From: JBPRGG01 sp051418075
GTDB taxonomy: Bacteria > Bacteroidota > Bacteroidia > Cytophagales > Cyclobacteriaceae
Length of the DNA: 64,000 bases
Assembly (NCBI GenBank): GCA_051418075.1
Contig: JBPRGG010000119.1
Location: 1-64,000 of the forward strand
Reading direction: 5' to 3'
In this document: positions 1-8,854 of the stretch, one piece after another
How positions within the stretch are numbered: position 1 is the first letter of the stretch
Layout of the letters: each line of letters opens with the position of its first letter
Translations under genes and position numbers: made by a program
The notes under the pieces: generated by a model
Told to the model about the DNA's origin: nothing
Databases searched by the model: none
Seen by the model: the letters and a program-made list of their open reading frames with translations, nothing else

Positions 1-1225
1 TCGAGAAAAGATAAACTGGTTATTAGCACAACCGCTAGAGACAAAGGTGAATATGATAAACCACCATATGGAGATAGTAAAGATTATGGTTAACTCCTTA
101 ATGGAAGAAGAAGTGGTTCAGTATACCGGAGAGAGGTATACTCATAATAAGCCTGGAGCTAGCAAATATTCCAGATGGGGTTATAATCCAGGCAGCGTAA
201 AAGTAGGTACTGAGAAGCTCCGTGTCGATATTCCCAGAATTCGTAATAATGACACGGAAAAATGTGTGAGCTTAACCAGTCCATCCTTATTGAAGCAATT
301 ACCGGATCAAGAATCTGATACCGTGAATGCGGTATTACACGGATTAAGTACCAGGGATTATAAGAAGATATTTCAACAATTAGCAGATAGTTTTGGGTTA
401 AGCAGCAGTACGGTTAGTAGAAACTTCATTGAGAGAAGCAGAAAAGCCTTAGAGGAGTTTGAACAAAGAAAGCTGGATCAGGATTTTGTAGCCATATTTA
501 TAGATGGCAAGGAGCTTGCCAGGCAACAAATGGTCATAGCCTTAGGTGTCACCTCTAATGGTCATAAGATTCCTATTGGGGTGATCCAAACTACTACAGA
601 GAATTCCAAAAGCATCTCAGAGCTGTTTAGGGACTTGATTGATCGGGGGTTAAAATATGATGATGGGCTATTATTTGTCATTGATGGGGCCAAAGGATTA
701 AGGAAAGCCATTCTGGATGTATTTGGTGAGAAAGCGGTGATTCAGCGTTGTCAGTGGCATAAAAGAGAAAATATAATCAGCTATCTTACTGAAGATCAAC
801 AAGAAGTATATAAACGAAAACTACAGGCAGCCTATTCCAAAGAAGACTATAAGCAGGTAAAGGAAGAATTATTGATACTTAAAAAAGAATTAGGCCAAAT
901 TAATCGGTCTGCAGCCAGATCACTGGAAGAAGGTATGGAAGAGACATTGACTATTCAGCGGTTAGGACTACATTTTAACTTTCAAAGGAGCTTTTGTACC
1001 ACTAACTGCATTGAAAATGTGAATTCACAGTTAGGTAAATATATTAGAAATGTAAAAAGATGGACCAATTCAGATCAGCGATACCGCTGGGTAGTATCTG
1101 GATTGTTAGAGGTAGAACAAAAGATGCGAAAAGTATCAAATTATAAAATGTTAAAGAAGATGAAGCAAGCTATTAAAGATGAAGTAAATAAACAAATTCA
1201 AAGCAATGATCATAAAGCAGCTTAA
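1..1225 (+). mobile_element. IS256-type insertion sequence, right part
   Basis: This is the transposase-bearing part of an insertion sequence cut by the left edge. The right terminal inverted repeat should lie in the AT-rich 1226-1361 stretch, but the left end is absent, so no repeat pair or target duplication can be matched. The element sits just upstream of proB and may bring outward transcription to it. Confidence 0.5.
2..1225 (+). CDS. IS256-family (mutator-type) transposase, 5' end beyond window
   Basis: DDE transposase that cuts and inserts its own insertion sequence. Counting from the GTG at base 47, the catalytic triad is D153 (in FIDGKEL), D213 (in VIDGAKG) and E323 (in CIENVN), with the family's QRCQWHK Cys/His motif after the second Asp. 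The N-terminal helical DNA-binding part runs to about residue 130. The frame is open back to base 2 with coding-like codons, so the GTG at 47 and the ATGs at 53 and 68 are probably internal and the true start lies left of the window. The C-terminus looks complete. Whether the copy is active cannot be told without the left end. The family is clear; the exact IS is not recognised. Confidence 0.9.
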   Translation, partial: REKINWLLAQPLETKVNMINHHMEIVKIMVNSLMEEEVVQYTGERYTHNKPGASKYSRWGYNPGSVKVGTEKLRVDIPRIRNNDTEKCVSLTSPSLLKQLPDQESDTVNAVLHGLSTRDYKKIFQQLADSFGLSSSTVSRNFIERSRKALEEFEQRKLDQDFVAIFIDGKELARQQMVIALGVTSNGHKIPIGVIQTTTENSKSISELFRDLIDRGLKYDDGLLFVIDGAKGLRKAILDVFGEKAVIQRCQWHKRENIISYLTEDQQEVYKRKLQAAYSKEDYKQVKEELLILKKELGQINRSAARSLEEGMEETLTIQRLGLHFNFQRSFCTTNCIENVNSQLGKYIRNVKRWTNSDQRYRWVVSGLLEVEQKMRKVSNYKMLKKMKQAIKDEVNKQIQSNDHKAA

Positions 1226-1332
1226 ATCCTCTTTATAATTTCAACTAAAAATGAAACATGTTCCTGGCTTAGTACCAAATAAGCACTTGAACTTCTTTTT
1301 TTACCTAATATTTTATCACACCAATTATTATT

Positions 1333-1340
1333 TATCTTTG
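1333..1340 (+). promoter_or_regulatory. Bacteroidota -7 promoter element for proBA
   Basis: The bases TATCTTTG match the TAnnTTTG element read by the Bacteroidota primary sigma factor, 21 nt before the proB ATG. No convincing -33 TTG is at the right distance. Promoter identity is inferred from motif and position. Confidence 0.45.
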
Positions 1341-1361
1341 TAGCCCCTTTAGGAAGATATA

Positions 1362-2438
1362 ATGATGCAGCACTTCAAAAGAATTGTAGTTAAGGTAGGT
1401 TCCAATGTACTTACTGATCAGCAGGGATGGCTAAATGTGCCTGTACTTGAAAACCTGGTAGACCAATTGGTGGCCCTAAGAAAAATACAGGTAGAACTAA
1501 TCCTGGTTTCGTCCGGAGCAGTGGCCGCTGGCCGAAGCCTGATCATGCATCCCGAAAAATCTGACCCCGTTTCCACCAGACAACTGCTTTCCTCCGTAGG
1601 TCAGGTGAAATTGATCAATACCTATGCCCAACTTTTCGAAACCAGGTCCATGCATTGTTCTCAGGTATTGGTAACCAAAGGAGATTTTCGGGACCGCTCC
1701 CATTACCTCAACATGAAAAACTGCTTTCAGGTGCTTCTGCAAAATAAGATCATCCCTGTGGTGAATGAAAATGATGTGGTTTCAGTGACTGAACTGATGT
1801 TTACGGATAATGATGAACTGGCGGGCTTGATTGCGGCTATGATGAATGCTGATGCACTGGTGCTGCTAACCAATGTTGATGGCGTATTTAAAGGCCACCC
1901 GGAAAAGACCAATAGCAGGTTAATAGAACAGGTTGATGCCAAACAGGATAACTATGCCAATATGATCCTGACCAAAAAATCAAACTTTGGCCGCGGAGGT
2001 ATGATCACCAAATATAATATGGCCAGTAAGGTTTCTCAGTCAGGCATTCATGTATTCATTGGCAATGGCAAAAAGGAAAACGCGTTACTTAATATTTTAG
2101 AAGGAAAACAAAAATGTACCCGCTTTACAGCCCACAAATCACCTTCAAACCTTAAAAAATGGCTGGCCCATTCTGAAGGTTATGCCAAAGGAAAGATCAT
2201 TGTGAATGAAGGAGCACGTAATGCATTATTATCCAATACCGCTACCAGCCTGTTACCAATAGGCATTTCCAGCATTGAAGGTACTTTTAAAAAAGGTGAT
2301 ATCATCAGGATCCTGGATGAAAAGCATCAAACCCTTGGATTGGGAATGGCCCAGTATGGATACGATAAAGCCATGGAAAAAATTGGTTTGAAGCACCAGA
2401 AACCATTGGTACATTACGATTATTTATATTTAAGCTAA
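1362..2438 (+). CDS. proB: Glutamate 5-kinase
   Basis: It phosphorylates L-glutamate to gamma-glutamyl phosphate, the first step of proline synthesis in the cytoplasm. The amino-acid kinase fold covers about residues 6-260, with KVGSNVL at the N-terminus, SSGAVAAG, NENDVVS, TDNDELAG and a GRGGMITK phosphate-binding loop. A PUA domain follows at about 275-355 (GKIIVNEGARNALL and on). The 358 residues fit the kinase-plus-PUA form. It starts at the first of two adjacent ATGs. Its TAA overlaps the proA ATG by one base (TAATG), so the two are translationally coupled. Feedback inhibition by proline is usual for the family but cannot be judged here. Confidence 0.95.
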   Translation: MMQHFKRIVVKVGSNVLTDQQGWLNVPVLENLVDQLVALRKIQVELILVSSGAVAAGRSLIMHPEKSDPVSTRQLLSSVGQVKLINTYAQLFETRSMHCSQVLVTKGDFRDRSHYLNMKNCFQVLLQNKIIPVVNENDVVSVTELMFTDNDELAGLIAAMMNADALVLLTNVDGVFKGHPEKTNSRLIEQVDAKQDNYANMILTKKSNFGRGGMITKYNMASKVSQSGIHVFIGNGKKENALLNILEGKQKCTRFTAHKSPSNLKKWLAHSEGYAKGKIIVNEGARNALLSNTATSLLPIGISSIEGTFKKGDIIRILDEKHQTLGLGMAQYGYDKAMEKIGLKHQKPLVHYDYLYLS

Positions 2439-3694
2439 TGGAAACTATGAAACTAAAAAAAACTTTCGAGGCAGTAAAAAAGGCCAGCCAGGAATTAATA
2501 CTTATCTCTGACCAAAAAATTCAGGCTATCCTGAATGATCTGGCAGAACATACCCGGACAAATATTTCCTACCTGATCAATGAAAACAAAAAAGACCTGG
2601 ACCGGATGGATCCGGATGACCCTCGTTTTGACCGGCTCAAGCTGACTGAAGAGCGGATTGAAAACATCATCAGGGATATTCAACAAGTAGCCGGGCTACC
2701 TTCCCCGTTAAATGCCGTTTTAGATCAGAAAAACCTGGACAATGGACTTGAACTGAAAAAAATAACTGTTCCTCTGGGTACAATTGGTATTATTTACGAA
2801 GCAAGACCCAATGTCACTTTCGATGTATTTGCCCTCTGTTTAAAATCAGGGAATGCCTGTATCTTAAAAGGAGGAAGTGACGCAGCTGACAGTAACCTGG
2901 CCATTATGAAAATTATTCACCAGACGCTGGAGCAGCATCAGGTGGATACTTCCATTGTACAATTACTGCCTTCCTCCCATGAAGCAACGGCAGAATTGCT
3001 GGCTGCAGTGGGTTATGTTGATATCATTATCCCCCGGGGTAGTCAGCGCCTGATTGATTTTGTCCGGGAAAATGCCCGGGTCCCGGTGATTGAAACCGGC
3101 GCAGGAATTGTTCATACTTACTTTGATGAATTTGCCGACCTGGAAAAAGGGGTGGAAATTATTAACAATGCCAAAACTCGACGAGTGAGCGTGTGTAATG
3201 CTCTTGATTGCCTGATCATCCACCAAAAAAGGCTGCAAGATCTGCCATTTATTGCAGAACGACTGGCTGAAGCAAAAGTGGAAATATTTGCAGATGAAAA
3301 ATCCTATCAAATCCTGAAAGACAAATATCCAGCCAACTTATTAAAGATGGCCGAACCTCATCATTTTGGCACCGAATTCCTGGCCTATAAAATGGCTATA
3401 AAAACTACCCGGAACATGAATCAAGCCCTGGAGCATATCTCGAACTACAGTTCCAAACATAGTGAAGCCATCATCAGTGAAAACAAAGCCCGGGTAGATG
3501 AATTTTTTAAAAGGGTGGATGCTGCCGCCGTATATGCCAATACTTCTACAGCCTTCACAGATGGAGCTCAATTTGGTCTGGGTGCCGAAATTGGCATAAG
3601 CACCCAAAAATTACATGCGCGTGGGCCTATGGCCCTGGCTGAATTGACCAGCTACAAATGGATCATTCAGGGCAATGGCCAAATAAGACCCTGA
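2438..3694 (+). CDS. proA: Glutamate-5-semialdehyde dehydrogenase (gamma-glutamyl phosphate reductase)
   Basis: It uses NADPH to reduce gamma-glutamyl phosphate to glutamate-5-semialdehyde, the second step to proline. This is an aldehyde-dehydrogenase fold of 418 residues, the usual ProA length. The catalytic Cys is C253 in RRVSVCNALD, just after the typical IETGAGIVHTYFDEFADLEK region. LGTIGIIYEARPNVT near residues 110-125 is the family's cofactor-side signature. Its start overlaps the proB stop, so the pair is one operon. No proC (pyrroline-5-carboxylate reductase) lies in the window, so the last step must be encoded elsewhere. Confidence 0.96.
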   Translation: METMKLKKTFEAVKKASQELILISDQKIQAILNDLAEHTRTNISYLINENKKDLDRMDPDDPRFDRLKLTEERIENIIRDIQQVAGLPSPLNAVLDQKNLDNGLELKKITVPLGTIGIIYEARPNVTFDVFALCLKSGNACILKGGSDAADSNLAIMKIIHQTLEQHQVDTSIVQLLPSSHEATAELLAAVGYVDIIIPRGSQRLIDFVRENARVPVIETGAGIVHTYFDEFADLEKGVEIINNAKTRRVSVCNALDCLIIHQKRLQDLPFIAERLAEAKVEIFADEKSYQILKDKYPANLLKMAEPHHFGTEFLAYKMAIKTTRNMNQALEHISNYSSKHSEAIISENKARVDEFFKRVDAAAVYANTSTAFTDGAQFGLGAEIGISTQKLHARGPMALAELTSYKWIIQGNGQIRP

Positions 3695-3784
3695 TCTATT
3701 CCTGGTTTGGCAATTGATTCACCTATAGCACCGGTAGGAACAGAATAGCACCGTCCTGTTTCTCTTGTAAAATAGCAGATGATT

Positions 3785-3807
3785 AACTATTATTAATATT
3801 AATAGTT
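3785..3807. other. AT-only inverted repeat in the proA to 3844 gap
   Basis: AACTATTA (3785-3792) and TAATAGTT (3800-3807) form a perfect 8-bp stem with a 7-nt loop. It has no GC and no clean T-run, so it makes a poor terminator and could be an operator or chance. A second oddity just upstream is the twice-used octamer TAGCACCG at about 3724-3755. Confidence 0.3.
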
Positions 3808-3843
3808 CGAACCAGCAGAATAAAAGGTAAATTCTAAGCCATC

Positions 3844-4185
3844 ATGAAGAGGAGAAAATTTATAAGTATGTTGGGTTATGACCCTGAAAATGAACCTCCT
3901 TTGACCAGCCACCGTCAGCATGATACTTCCTTCTCCAGTGATTATGTGTACCGGGAATGTCGTAGAGCAGTAAAAAACATGAATGGAAAGGCCAAGGTCT
4001 ATGCCTGTCCCGGCTTTGACATGCCAGGATATGATTGTAACGTGCAGCCTCATCAGGTTTATCAGGCTGTAATCAAAGCATTGGATTCGGGGGTGGATGG
4101 GTTATGGGTAGGTCATGAATGGAATGAACTGCAAACCGGAAATGCCCGGGCCTTTGGTAAGGCTATCCTGGATTATCAATTTTAA
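3844..4185 (+). CDS. Short protein, probable remnant of a larger barrel enzyme
   Basis: 113 residues. It opens with MKRRKFI, which looks like the start of a Tat-type leader, but the leader breaks off after ten residues with no hydrophobic core. The remainder (from about residue 33, DYVYRECRRAV) reads like the last strand-helix units of a TIM-barrel enzyme: GKAKVYACPGFDMPG, then YQAVIKALDSGVDGLWVGHEW, then a closing helix. I infer an internal deletion that joined a start to the C-terminal end of a secreted hydrolase-like gene. The reading frame is intact, so a small functional protein cannot be excluded. The exact family is not recognised. A good terminator hairpin follows. Confidence 0.45.
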   Translation: MKRRKFISMLGYDPENEPPLTSHRQHDTSFSSDYVYRECRRAVKNMNGKAKVYACPGFDMPGYDCNVQPHQVYQAVIKALDSGVDGLWVGHEWNELQTGNARAFGKAILDYQF

Positions 4186-4215
4186 CCTTTTCTCACAAAC
4201 AATTGCTTAACTGCT

Positions 4216-4251
4216 CATACCCTCTTCCTTTGGGATCAGGGTATGTTTTTA
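4216..4251 (+). terminator. Rho-independent terminator
   Basis: CATACCCT (4216-4223) pairs perfectly with AGGGTATG (4238-4245) and is followed by TTTTTATT. It closes transcription of the 3844-4185 gene and overlaps the 3' end of the convergent anti-sigma-like gene. Confidence 0.75.
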
Positions 4252-5001
4252 TTGATCTCCTTTCAATTCATCCAGGAGTTGCTGAACTTCCTCCACTTTA
4301 TAATTGTGCAGGTAATCCAGCTGCTGAAATGTGGTCAATGCCATTTCCTGATCCTGTTTTACCAAATATGTCAGGCCCAGATACCACAAGGTCTGAGGCT
4401 TTAATTGGGCCGGGTCCCTACCAATCAATTCTTTAAAACTTTGAATGGCCTGATCTGGCTGATCCAATGAAAGATGGCTGATCCCCTGATAAAAAAGGGC
4501 TAAATTTACCAGGCTATCCTGTTGGGTTATCTTTTCAAAAAAATCGGATGCAGTAGCATAATCACCGGAAGTGTAGGCATTGATTGCAGCTTGCAGGTCT
4601 GTATTATCCATTGATACACCGCGTTGATTTAGCACCATGGGATAGGGCTGGTAAAAGGCTATAAATAATTGTTCACTATCAGGACCAGCCTTTTGAGTTT
4701 GCCAATATACTACAAATACAGCCAAAAGTATAGCTATTACAGCCGCAACCTGCCAAATCCGGGGAAACAGGTTAGCTTGTTTCCCCTTTTTGTCTTTGTC
4801 CTGAACCACTGTAGCTAATGTTTCCCTCAACTTCATTTCTGCGGGATCTTTGAAAAATTGTTCCAGTGCTTTATGTAAATGTACTTCTTGCTTAAACGCA
4901 GGATCCGATGACATTTTCTGCTCCAGCCAGGACCTTTGATCAGGATTTAACTGATCATCCCAGTATTTTTCAATTAATTCATGTTTTTCCTGATCATTCA
5001 T
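4249..5001 (-). CDS. Membrane anti-sigma-factor-like protein with periplasmic TPR domain
   Basis: 250 residues. The N-terminal cytoplasmic part (1-80) resembles the zinc-less anti-sigma domain common in Bacteroidota: YWDDQLNPDQRSWLEQKM, a short helical bundle typical of 'number of residues left over' anti-sigma helices. One membrane span covers about residues 83-100 (IWQVAAVIAILLAVFVVYW). The C-terminal periplasmic part (about 135-245) holds TPR-like helix pairs such as AINAYTSGDYATASDFFEKI. It overlaps the 3' end of the upstream sigma factor gene by 8 bases, so the two are co-translated. I infer that it holds the sigma factor at the membrane and senses a periplasmic partner, perhaps the divergent TPR-CHAT protein. 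Confidence 0.75.
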   Translation of the reverse strand: MNDQEKHELIEKYWDDQLNPDQRSWLEQKMSSDPAFKQEVHLHKALEQFFKDPAEMKLRETLATVVQDKDKKGKQANLFPRIWQVAAVIAILLAVFVVYWQTQKAGPDSEQLFIAFYQPYPMVLNQRGVSMDNTDLQAAINAYTSGDYATASDFFEKITQQDSLVNLALFYQGISHLSLDQPDQAIQSFKELIGRDPAQLKPQTLWYLGLTYLVKQDQEMALTTFQQLDYLHNYKVEEVQQLLDELKGDQ

Positions 5002-5572
5002 AAGTTTTCATCTCTTTATATAGCGCATCATGCATAATGGCTTCTACAAGTTTTTCCTTGCAAATGTGTTTTCTCTTCTTAATATAAGATTCACTGGTGT
5101 CCCATTGCTGAGCGATATCTTTCATAGGTATTTTGGCAAAAAACAGCTGAAGTAAATCCCTGCATTTATCTGACAAGTTATTGAAATGCTTGTAAAATAT
5201 TTTTTCCTTTAATGTTTGCTCCATTTTTTGAACCAAATCGTGGTCCTGATCCTGAAATTCCTGGTCTTCCATTTTCATTGGCCTTCTTTTTTTATGTCTG
5301 AGTTGTATATTCCACAGGTTCCGGCATATCACCATAAAGAAAGCTTTTAGCGGAACCTCCAGGATCAGCCCCTCCTGTACCTTCTTGTAAATTACCATGA
5401 TGGCTTCCTGGAATAGATCCTTGGCATCATCGGAAGATCCATTATTTTTTTCCACATAATAAACCAGCCCCGGTAAATAATCCTGATATATCACTTTCAA
5501 GATATCTTTATCCGCTCTTTTTATACCCACCAACATTTGCTGTTCCTGTTTATTTATGGCCTTTAAACTCAT
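4994..5572 (-). CDS. ECF-type RNA polymerase sigma-70 factor
   Basis: 192 residues, the size of an extracytoplasmic-function sigma factor. Region 2 is at about residues 25-95, with DAKDLFQEAIMVIYKKV as the core-binding helix. Region 4 is at about 130-180, with CRDLLQLFFAKIPMKDIAQQW and a TSESYIKKRKHICKEKL recognition helix. Regions 2 and 4 are joined by a charged linker (KKRRPMKMEDQ and on). It directs core polymerase to a small regulon that is not visible here. It heads the two-gene unit with the anti-sigma-like gene and is divergent from the CHAT gene, whose 187-bp intergenic promoter region is a likely target. Confidence 0.88.
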   Translation of the reverse strand: MSLKAINKQEQQMLVGIKRADKDILKVIYQDYLPGLVYYVEKNNGSSDDAKDLFQEAIMVIYKKVQEGLILEVPLKAFFMVICRNLWNIQLRHKKRRPMKMEDQEFQDQDHDLVQKMEQTLKEKIFYKHFNNLSDKCRDLLQLFFAKIPMKDIAQQWDTSESYIKKRKHICKEKLVEAIMHDALYKEMKTYE

Positions 5573-5759
5573 ATATCATCCATCTGGAAAAGGTTACCTT
5601 TGTCACTGTAATTGATTGTAGCAAAATTTAGTATGGAAAATTAAATTTTGCATTGCTCAGTACCAAATTTACCTTAAAACTTAAATATATTATAGACGTA
5701 CAATTAATTTTGACGATATTACAAAATACAAAATTTTAATATCAGTTAATCAACCTAAA

Positions 5760-8700
5760 ATGAACCTGAAAACGACGTTTTTTACATTTATTTTATTTAT
5801 ACCAGGCCTTGTTTTAGGAAATACTTTGTCATGGGACAGCATTCGGGCCAAACAATACTTTGACCAAGCTGACGATCTGTATAATTCGGGCCAGTTTGAT
5901 CAATCTTCGCAATTATATTTAAAGGCTTCCCGGATCTATGATCAGACCGGACAGATTGAAAAATACCTGGATTGCCTTACCGAATCTTGCCGAAACATCA
6001 TTTCCCTGGGCCATCATGATAGTTCGATCTGGTTAATGAACAAGGTGATAGCTATAGCATCCCGAAATTTTGGTTCAAAACATCCTGCCATATCCATAGC
6101 TTATAACCGGCTGGCATTTGCCTATACGGACCTGGGTGATCTTCATAAAGCCCTGCAATATGATGAGGCCAACCTGGAACTTGTGCTGAATCTTTATGGT
6201 CATTCTCATATTCATACGATTAAAGCTTACTATAACCTGGCCCACAGCTACCAATTTCTCAACCGTTTTAATGAATGTCTGGATAATTGTGAAAAAGCTA
6301 TTGATGCCATTGAGTTACTGAATCCAGAAAATAAAAATTTCCTGCTTAGCTATGTTTTTTTATTAATGGGAAAAAGCTATTCAGATATATGGGATTATGA
6401 CCAGGCTTTAAATTATAGTCTCAAATCGCATGAGTTAACGGAAGAAATATTTGGGGATATCAGTATAGCGGCAGCAAAAAGCTATGGGGATATTTCTGCC
6501 AACATATATGAAGACATGGGGCAATATGATAAAGCATTGCAATTCCAACTGAAAGGATTATCCATCCTGGAGCAAATATTCCCTACCGACCTCCAGACTA
6601 AAGCAAATGGATACATCAACCTGGGAAAATTGTACTATAAACACTATAACCTATATGATTCAGCCATTTATTTCCTGAAAAAAGGGCTCAACATTTTTCA
6701 AAAGGATTACCCCGGGCATTATCATAATGTGATAGCAATGCTTGACCTGGCTCTAACCTTTGAAAAAAAAGGTGATGCTCTGCAGGCACTAAAACAATTC
6801 CAGCGAGCAGAAAAGTACTACCAAGATCATTTAACACCGGACCCTGATCATACCGCAAATCTTTATAAATTATTTGGCAATCATTTTTATAATAAAGCAT
6901 CCTTCCAGCAAGCCCTGGAATACTATCAAAAAGGTATTGATGCATTAGCTAAAAATGTGATCCCTTCTAATAGCTTATATGAACCAGTTGTATTATCTGA
7001 GTACATTCAATTACAGGAACTAATAGGTTTGTTGCAAAACAAAGCCCGGACCTTTCATATAATGTATAAGAATAATCCTAAAGTTAAATACCTGGAAGCA
7101 GCCCAGGCTAATTATCGGGGGGCCGTTCATGGACTTGATTCCATCAGGATTCATCTTCAGGAAAATTGGTCCAAACAATATCTGATGGATTATCATTATG
7201 ACATTTATGAGGGTTGGATTGAAACCAGCATAGCCCTTTATCAGCATCATCAAAATAAGGATTATTTGGAAGAAGCTTTTCAGGCTGCAGAGCAATCCCG
7301 GGCCCGGCTATTGCTGGAAAACCTGATGGCTGATAACATGACCAAATTTGCCGGGGTTCCCGCAGACCTGCTGACCCTGGAAAGAAATTTAAAATCAGAT
7401 ATTAATCTGTACCAGGGTATGTTACTGGATCATCAGGTTTCTGAAGAAAAAGAAAATGACCAGATTAAGCTCTGGAAAAACAAACTTTTTGCATTAAGAC
7501 GCAGGCAGGATTCTTTAAATGCAGCATTAAAGCAGCAATATTCAAAATATTATGCCTTTAAATATGAGCTGCAGATTCCTTCTGTGGCCGAAATTCAACA
7601 AACACTATCAGCAGAATCCTGTCTGGTAGAATTTTTCACCACGGATAGCCTGATCTATTCTTTTTTAATCAGTCCTTCCAATTTCAATGTAAATGTTCAT
7701 GCCACCCGGCAATCCATTGATAGTCTGGTAGCGAAATACAGGCATGAAATAGCCAGAGGCAGAATAGCACAGAATTCCCAGGATTTTACCAGGTTTAGCC
7801 ATTTGAGCTATGTCCTTTACCAGGAACTGTTCGAATCTGTTGAAAAGTCATTGCCCCCAGGTACTGAAAAATTAATTATATCTCCTCATGGTTTGGCCTC
7901 GCTGTTGCCATTTGAATTGCTGATCAGTCATCCCGGTTCAGAAGAACAAGGTTTTGGACAACTTGATTACCTTATAAAGCAGTACCAGATCAGCTATACC
8001 CCTTCTGCATCCATTTTATTGCAGGAATTGCCTGAATCACCTACATGGGAACAACAATTTGCCGGATATGCTCCTTCCTACAATCCCACTTTTCTGGCTT
8101 CAACCAGGGAAATCAACCCGGAATATTCCGATCAGATCACCCAACTTAAGCACACTACTGATGAAGTGATTAGTGCCGGTAAACTATTCAAAGGCACTCA
8201 TTATGTAGGAGATGAAGCTACCGAGGAAGCTTTTAAAACTGCAGGTAACAAAAGTCGTATTCTGCATCTGGCTTTGCATGCCCTGGTTGATGACCAAAAT
8301 CCTTTACGCTCTAAACTCATTTTCAGTCAAAATGCAAGAATAAACGAGGATGGCTATCTCAATGCCTATGAATTGTATAATATGCAGTTAAACAATGAGT
8401 TAGTGGTTTTAAGTGCCTGTAATACTGGTTATGGTAAACTTCATAAAGGGGAAGGAGTAATGAGTTTATCCAGGGCCTTTAATTATGCCGGTAGTCGCAG
8501 TCTGATTATGAGTTTGTGGGCCGTCAATGACCATTCCACGGCTGAAATCATGAATTATTTTTACCAGGAGCTGGCTTCGGGTAGAAGTAAGGATGAAGCC
8601 TTAAGACAAGCCAAAATCACCTACCTGGAAAAGGCAGACCTCCTAATGTCGCATCCCTATTATTGGGGCGCCTTTATTGCCAGTGGGAATATGGATCCCT

Positions 8701-8828
8701 TGATCCAGCAAGAAGAATATAGTATGATCAGCCTTTTGATGATTATAGCGCTCACCCTGTTCACCATTATTTTTATTTACCTGAAATGGAGAAAACAATC
8801 CTCCGGGGAAGTTGTGAATTCTCCCTGA
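5760..8828 (+). CDS. Exported TPR-CHAT protein (caspase-like peptidase domain) with C-terminal membrane anchor
   Basis: 1022 residues. A Sec signal peptide covers residues 1-20 (MNLKTTFFTFILFIPGLVLG). A long array of tetratricopeptide repeats fills about 25-430 with the 'ALQYxxxxLxI' spacing of kinesin-light-chain-like TPRs. A helical linker follows at about 430-600. The CHAT domain spans about 640-980; its caspase-type dyad is H840 (in LHLALHALVD) and C887 (in VVLSACNTGYG), with GEGVMSLSRAF and SLWAVNDHSTAEIM after it. HPYYWGAFIASGN closes the fold. A single span at about 989-1008 is followed by KWRKQ, which suggests a periplasmic body anchored in the inner membrane. Substrate is unknown. 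Context points to control by the adjacent sigma/anti-sigma pair. Confidence 0.85.
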   Translation: MNLKTTFFTFILFIPGLVLGNTLSWDSIRAKQYFDQADDLYNSGQFDQSSQLYLKASRIYDQTGQIEKYLDCLTESCRNIISLGHHDSSIWLMNKVIAIASRNFGSKHPAISIAYNRLAFAYTDLGDLHKALQYDEANLELVLNLYGHSHIHTIKAYYNLAHSYQFLNRFNECLDNCEKAIDAIELLNPENKNFLLSYVFLLMGKSYSDIWDYDQALNYSLKSHELTEEIFGDISIAAAKSYGDISANIYEDMGQYDKALQFQLKGLSILEQIFPTDLQTKANGYINLGKLYYKHYNLYDSAIYFLKKGLNIFQKDYPGHYHNVIAMLDLALTFEKKGDALQALKQFQRAEKYYQDHLTPDPDHTANLYKLFGNHFYNKASFQQALEYYQKGIDALAKNVIPSNSLYEPVVLSEYIQLQELIGLLQNKARTFHIMYKNNPKVKYLEAAQANYRGAVHGLDSIRIHLQENWSKQYLMDYHYDIYEGWIETSIALYQHHQNKDYLEEAFQAAEQSRARLLLENLMADNMTKFAGVPADLLTLERNLKSDINLYQGMLLDHQVSEEKENDQIKLWKNKLFALRRRQDSLNAALKQQYSKYYAFKYELQIPSVAEIQQTLSAESCLVEFFTTDSLIYSFLISPSNFNVNVHATRQSIDSLVAKYRHEIARGRIAQNSQDFTRFSHLSYVLYQELFESVEKSLPPGTEKLIISPHGLASLLPFELLISHPGSEEQGFGQLDYLIKQYQISYTPSASILLQELPESPTWEQQFAGYAPSYNPTFLASTREINPEYSDQITQLKHTTDEVISAGKLFKGTHYVGDEATEEAFKTAGNKSRILHLALHALVDDQNPLRSKLIFSQNARINEDGYLNAYELYNMQLNNELVVLSACNTGYGKLHKGEGVMSLSRAFNYAGSRSLIMSLWAVNDHSTAEIMNYFYQELASGRSKDEALRQAKITYLEKADLLMSHPYYWGAFIASGNMDPLIQQEEYSMISLLMIIALTLFTIIFIYLKWRKQSSGEVVNSP

Positions 8829-8854
8829 GGATTGATTGGCTGTTAAAATTCAGC

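Noticed and set aside
4203..4436. Plus-strand frame over the end of the anti-sigma-like gene
   Set aside because: It is a shadow of the minus-strand gene, which has domain and operon support, and it crosses a terminator.
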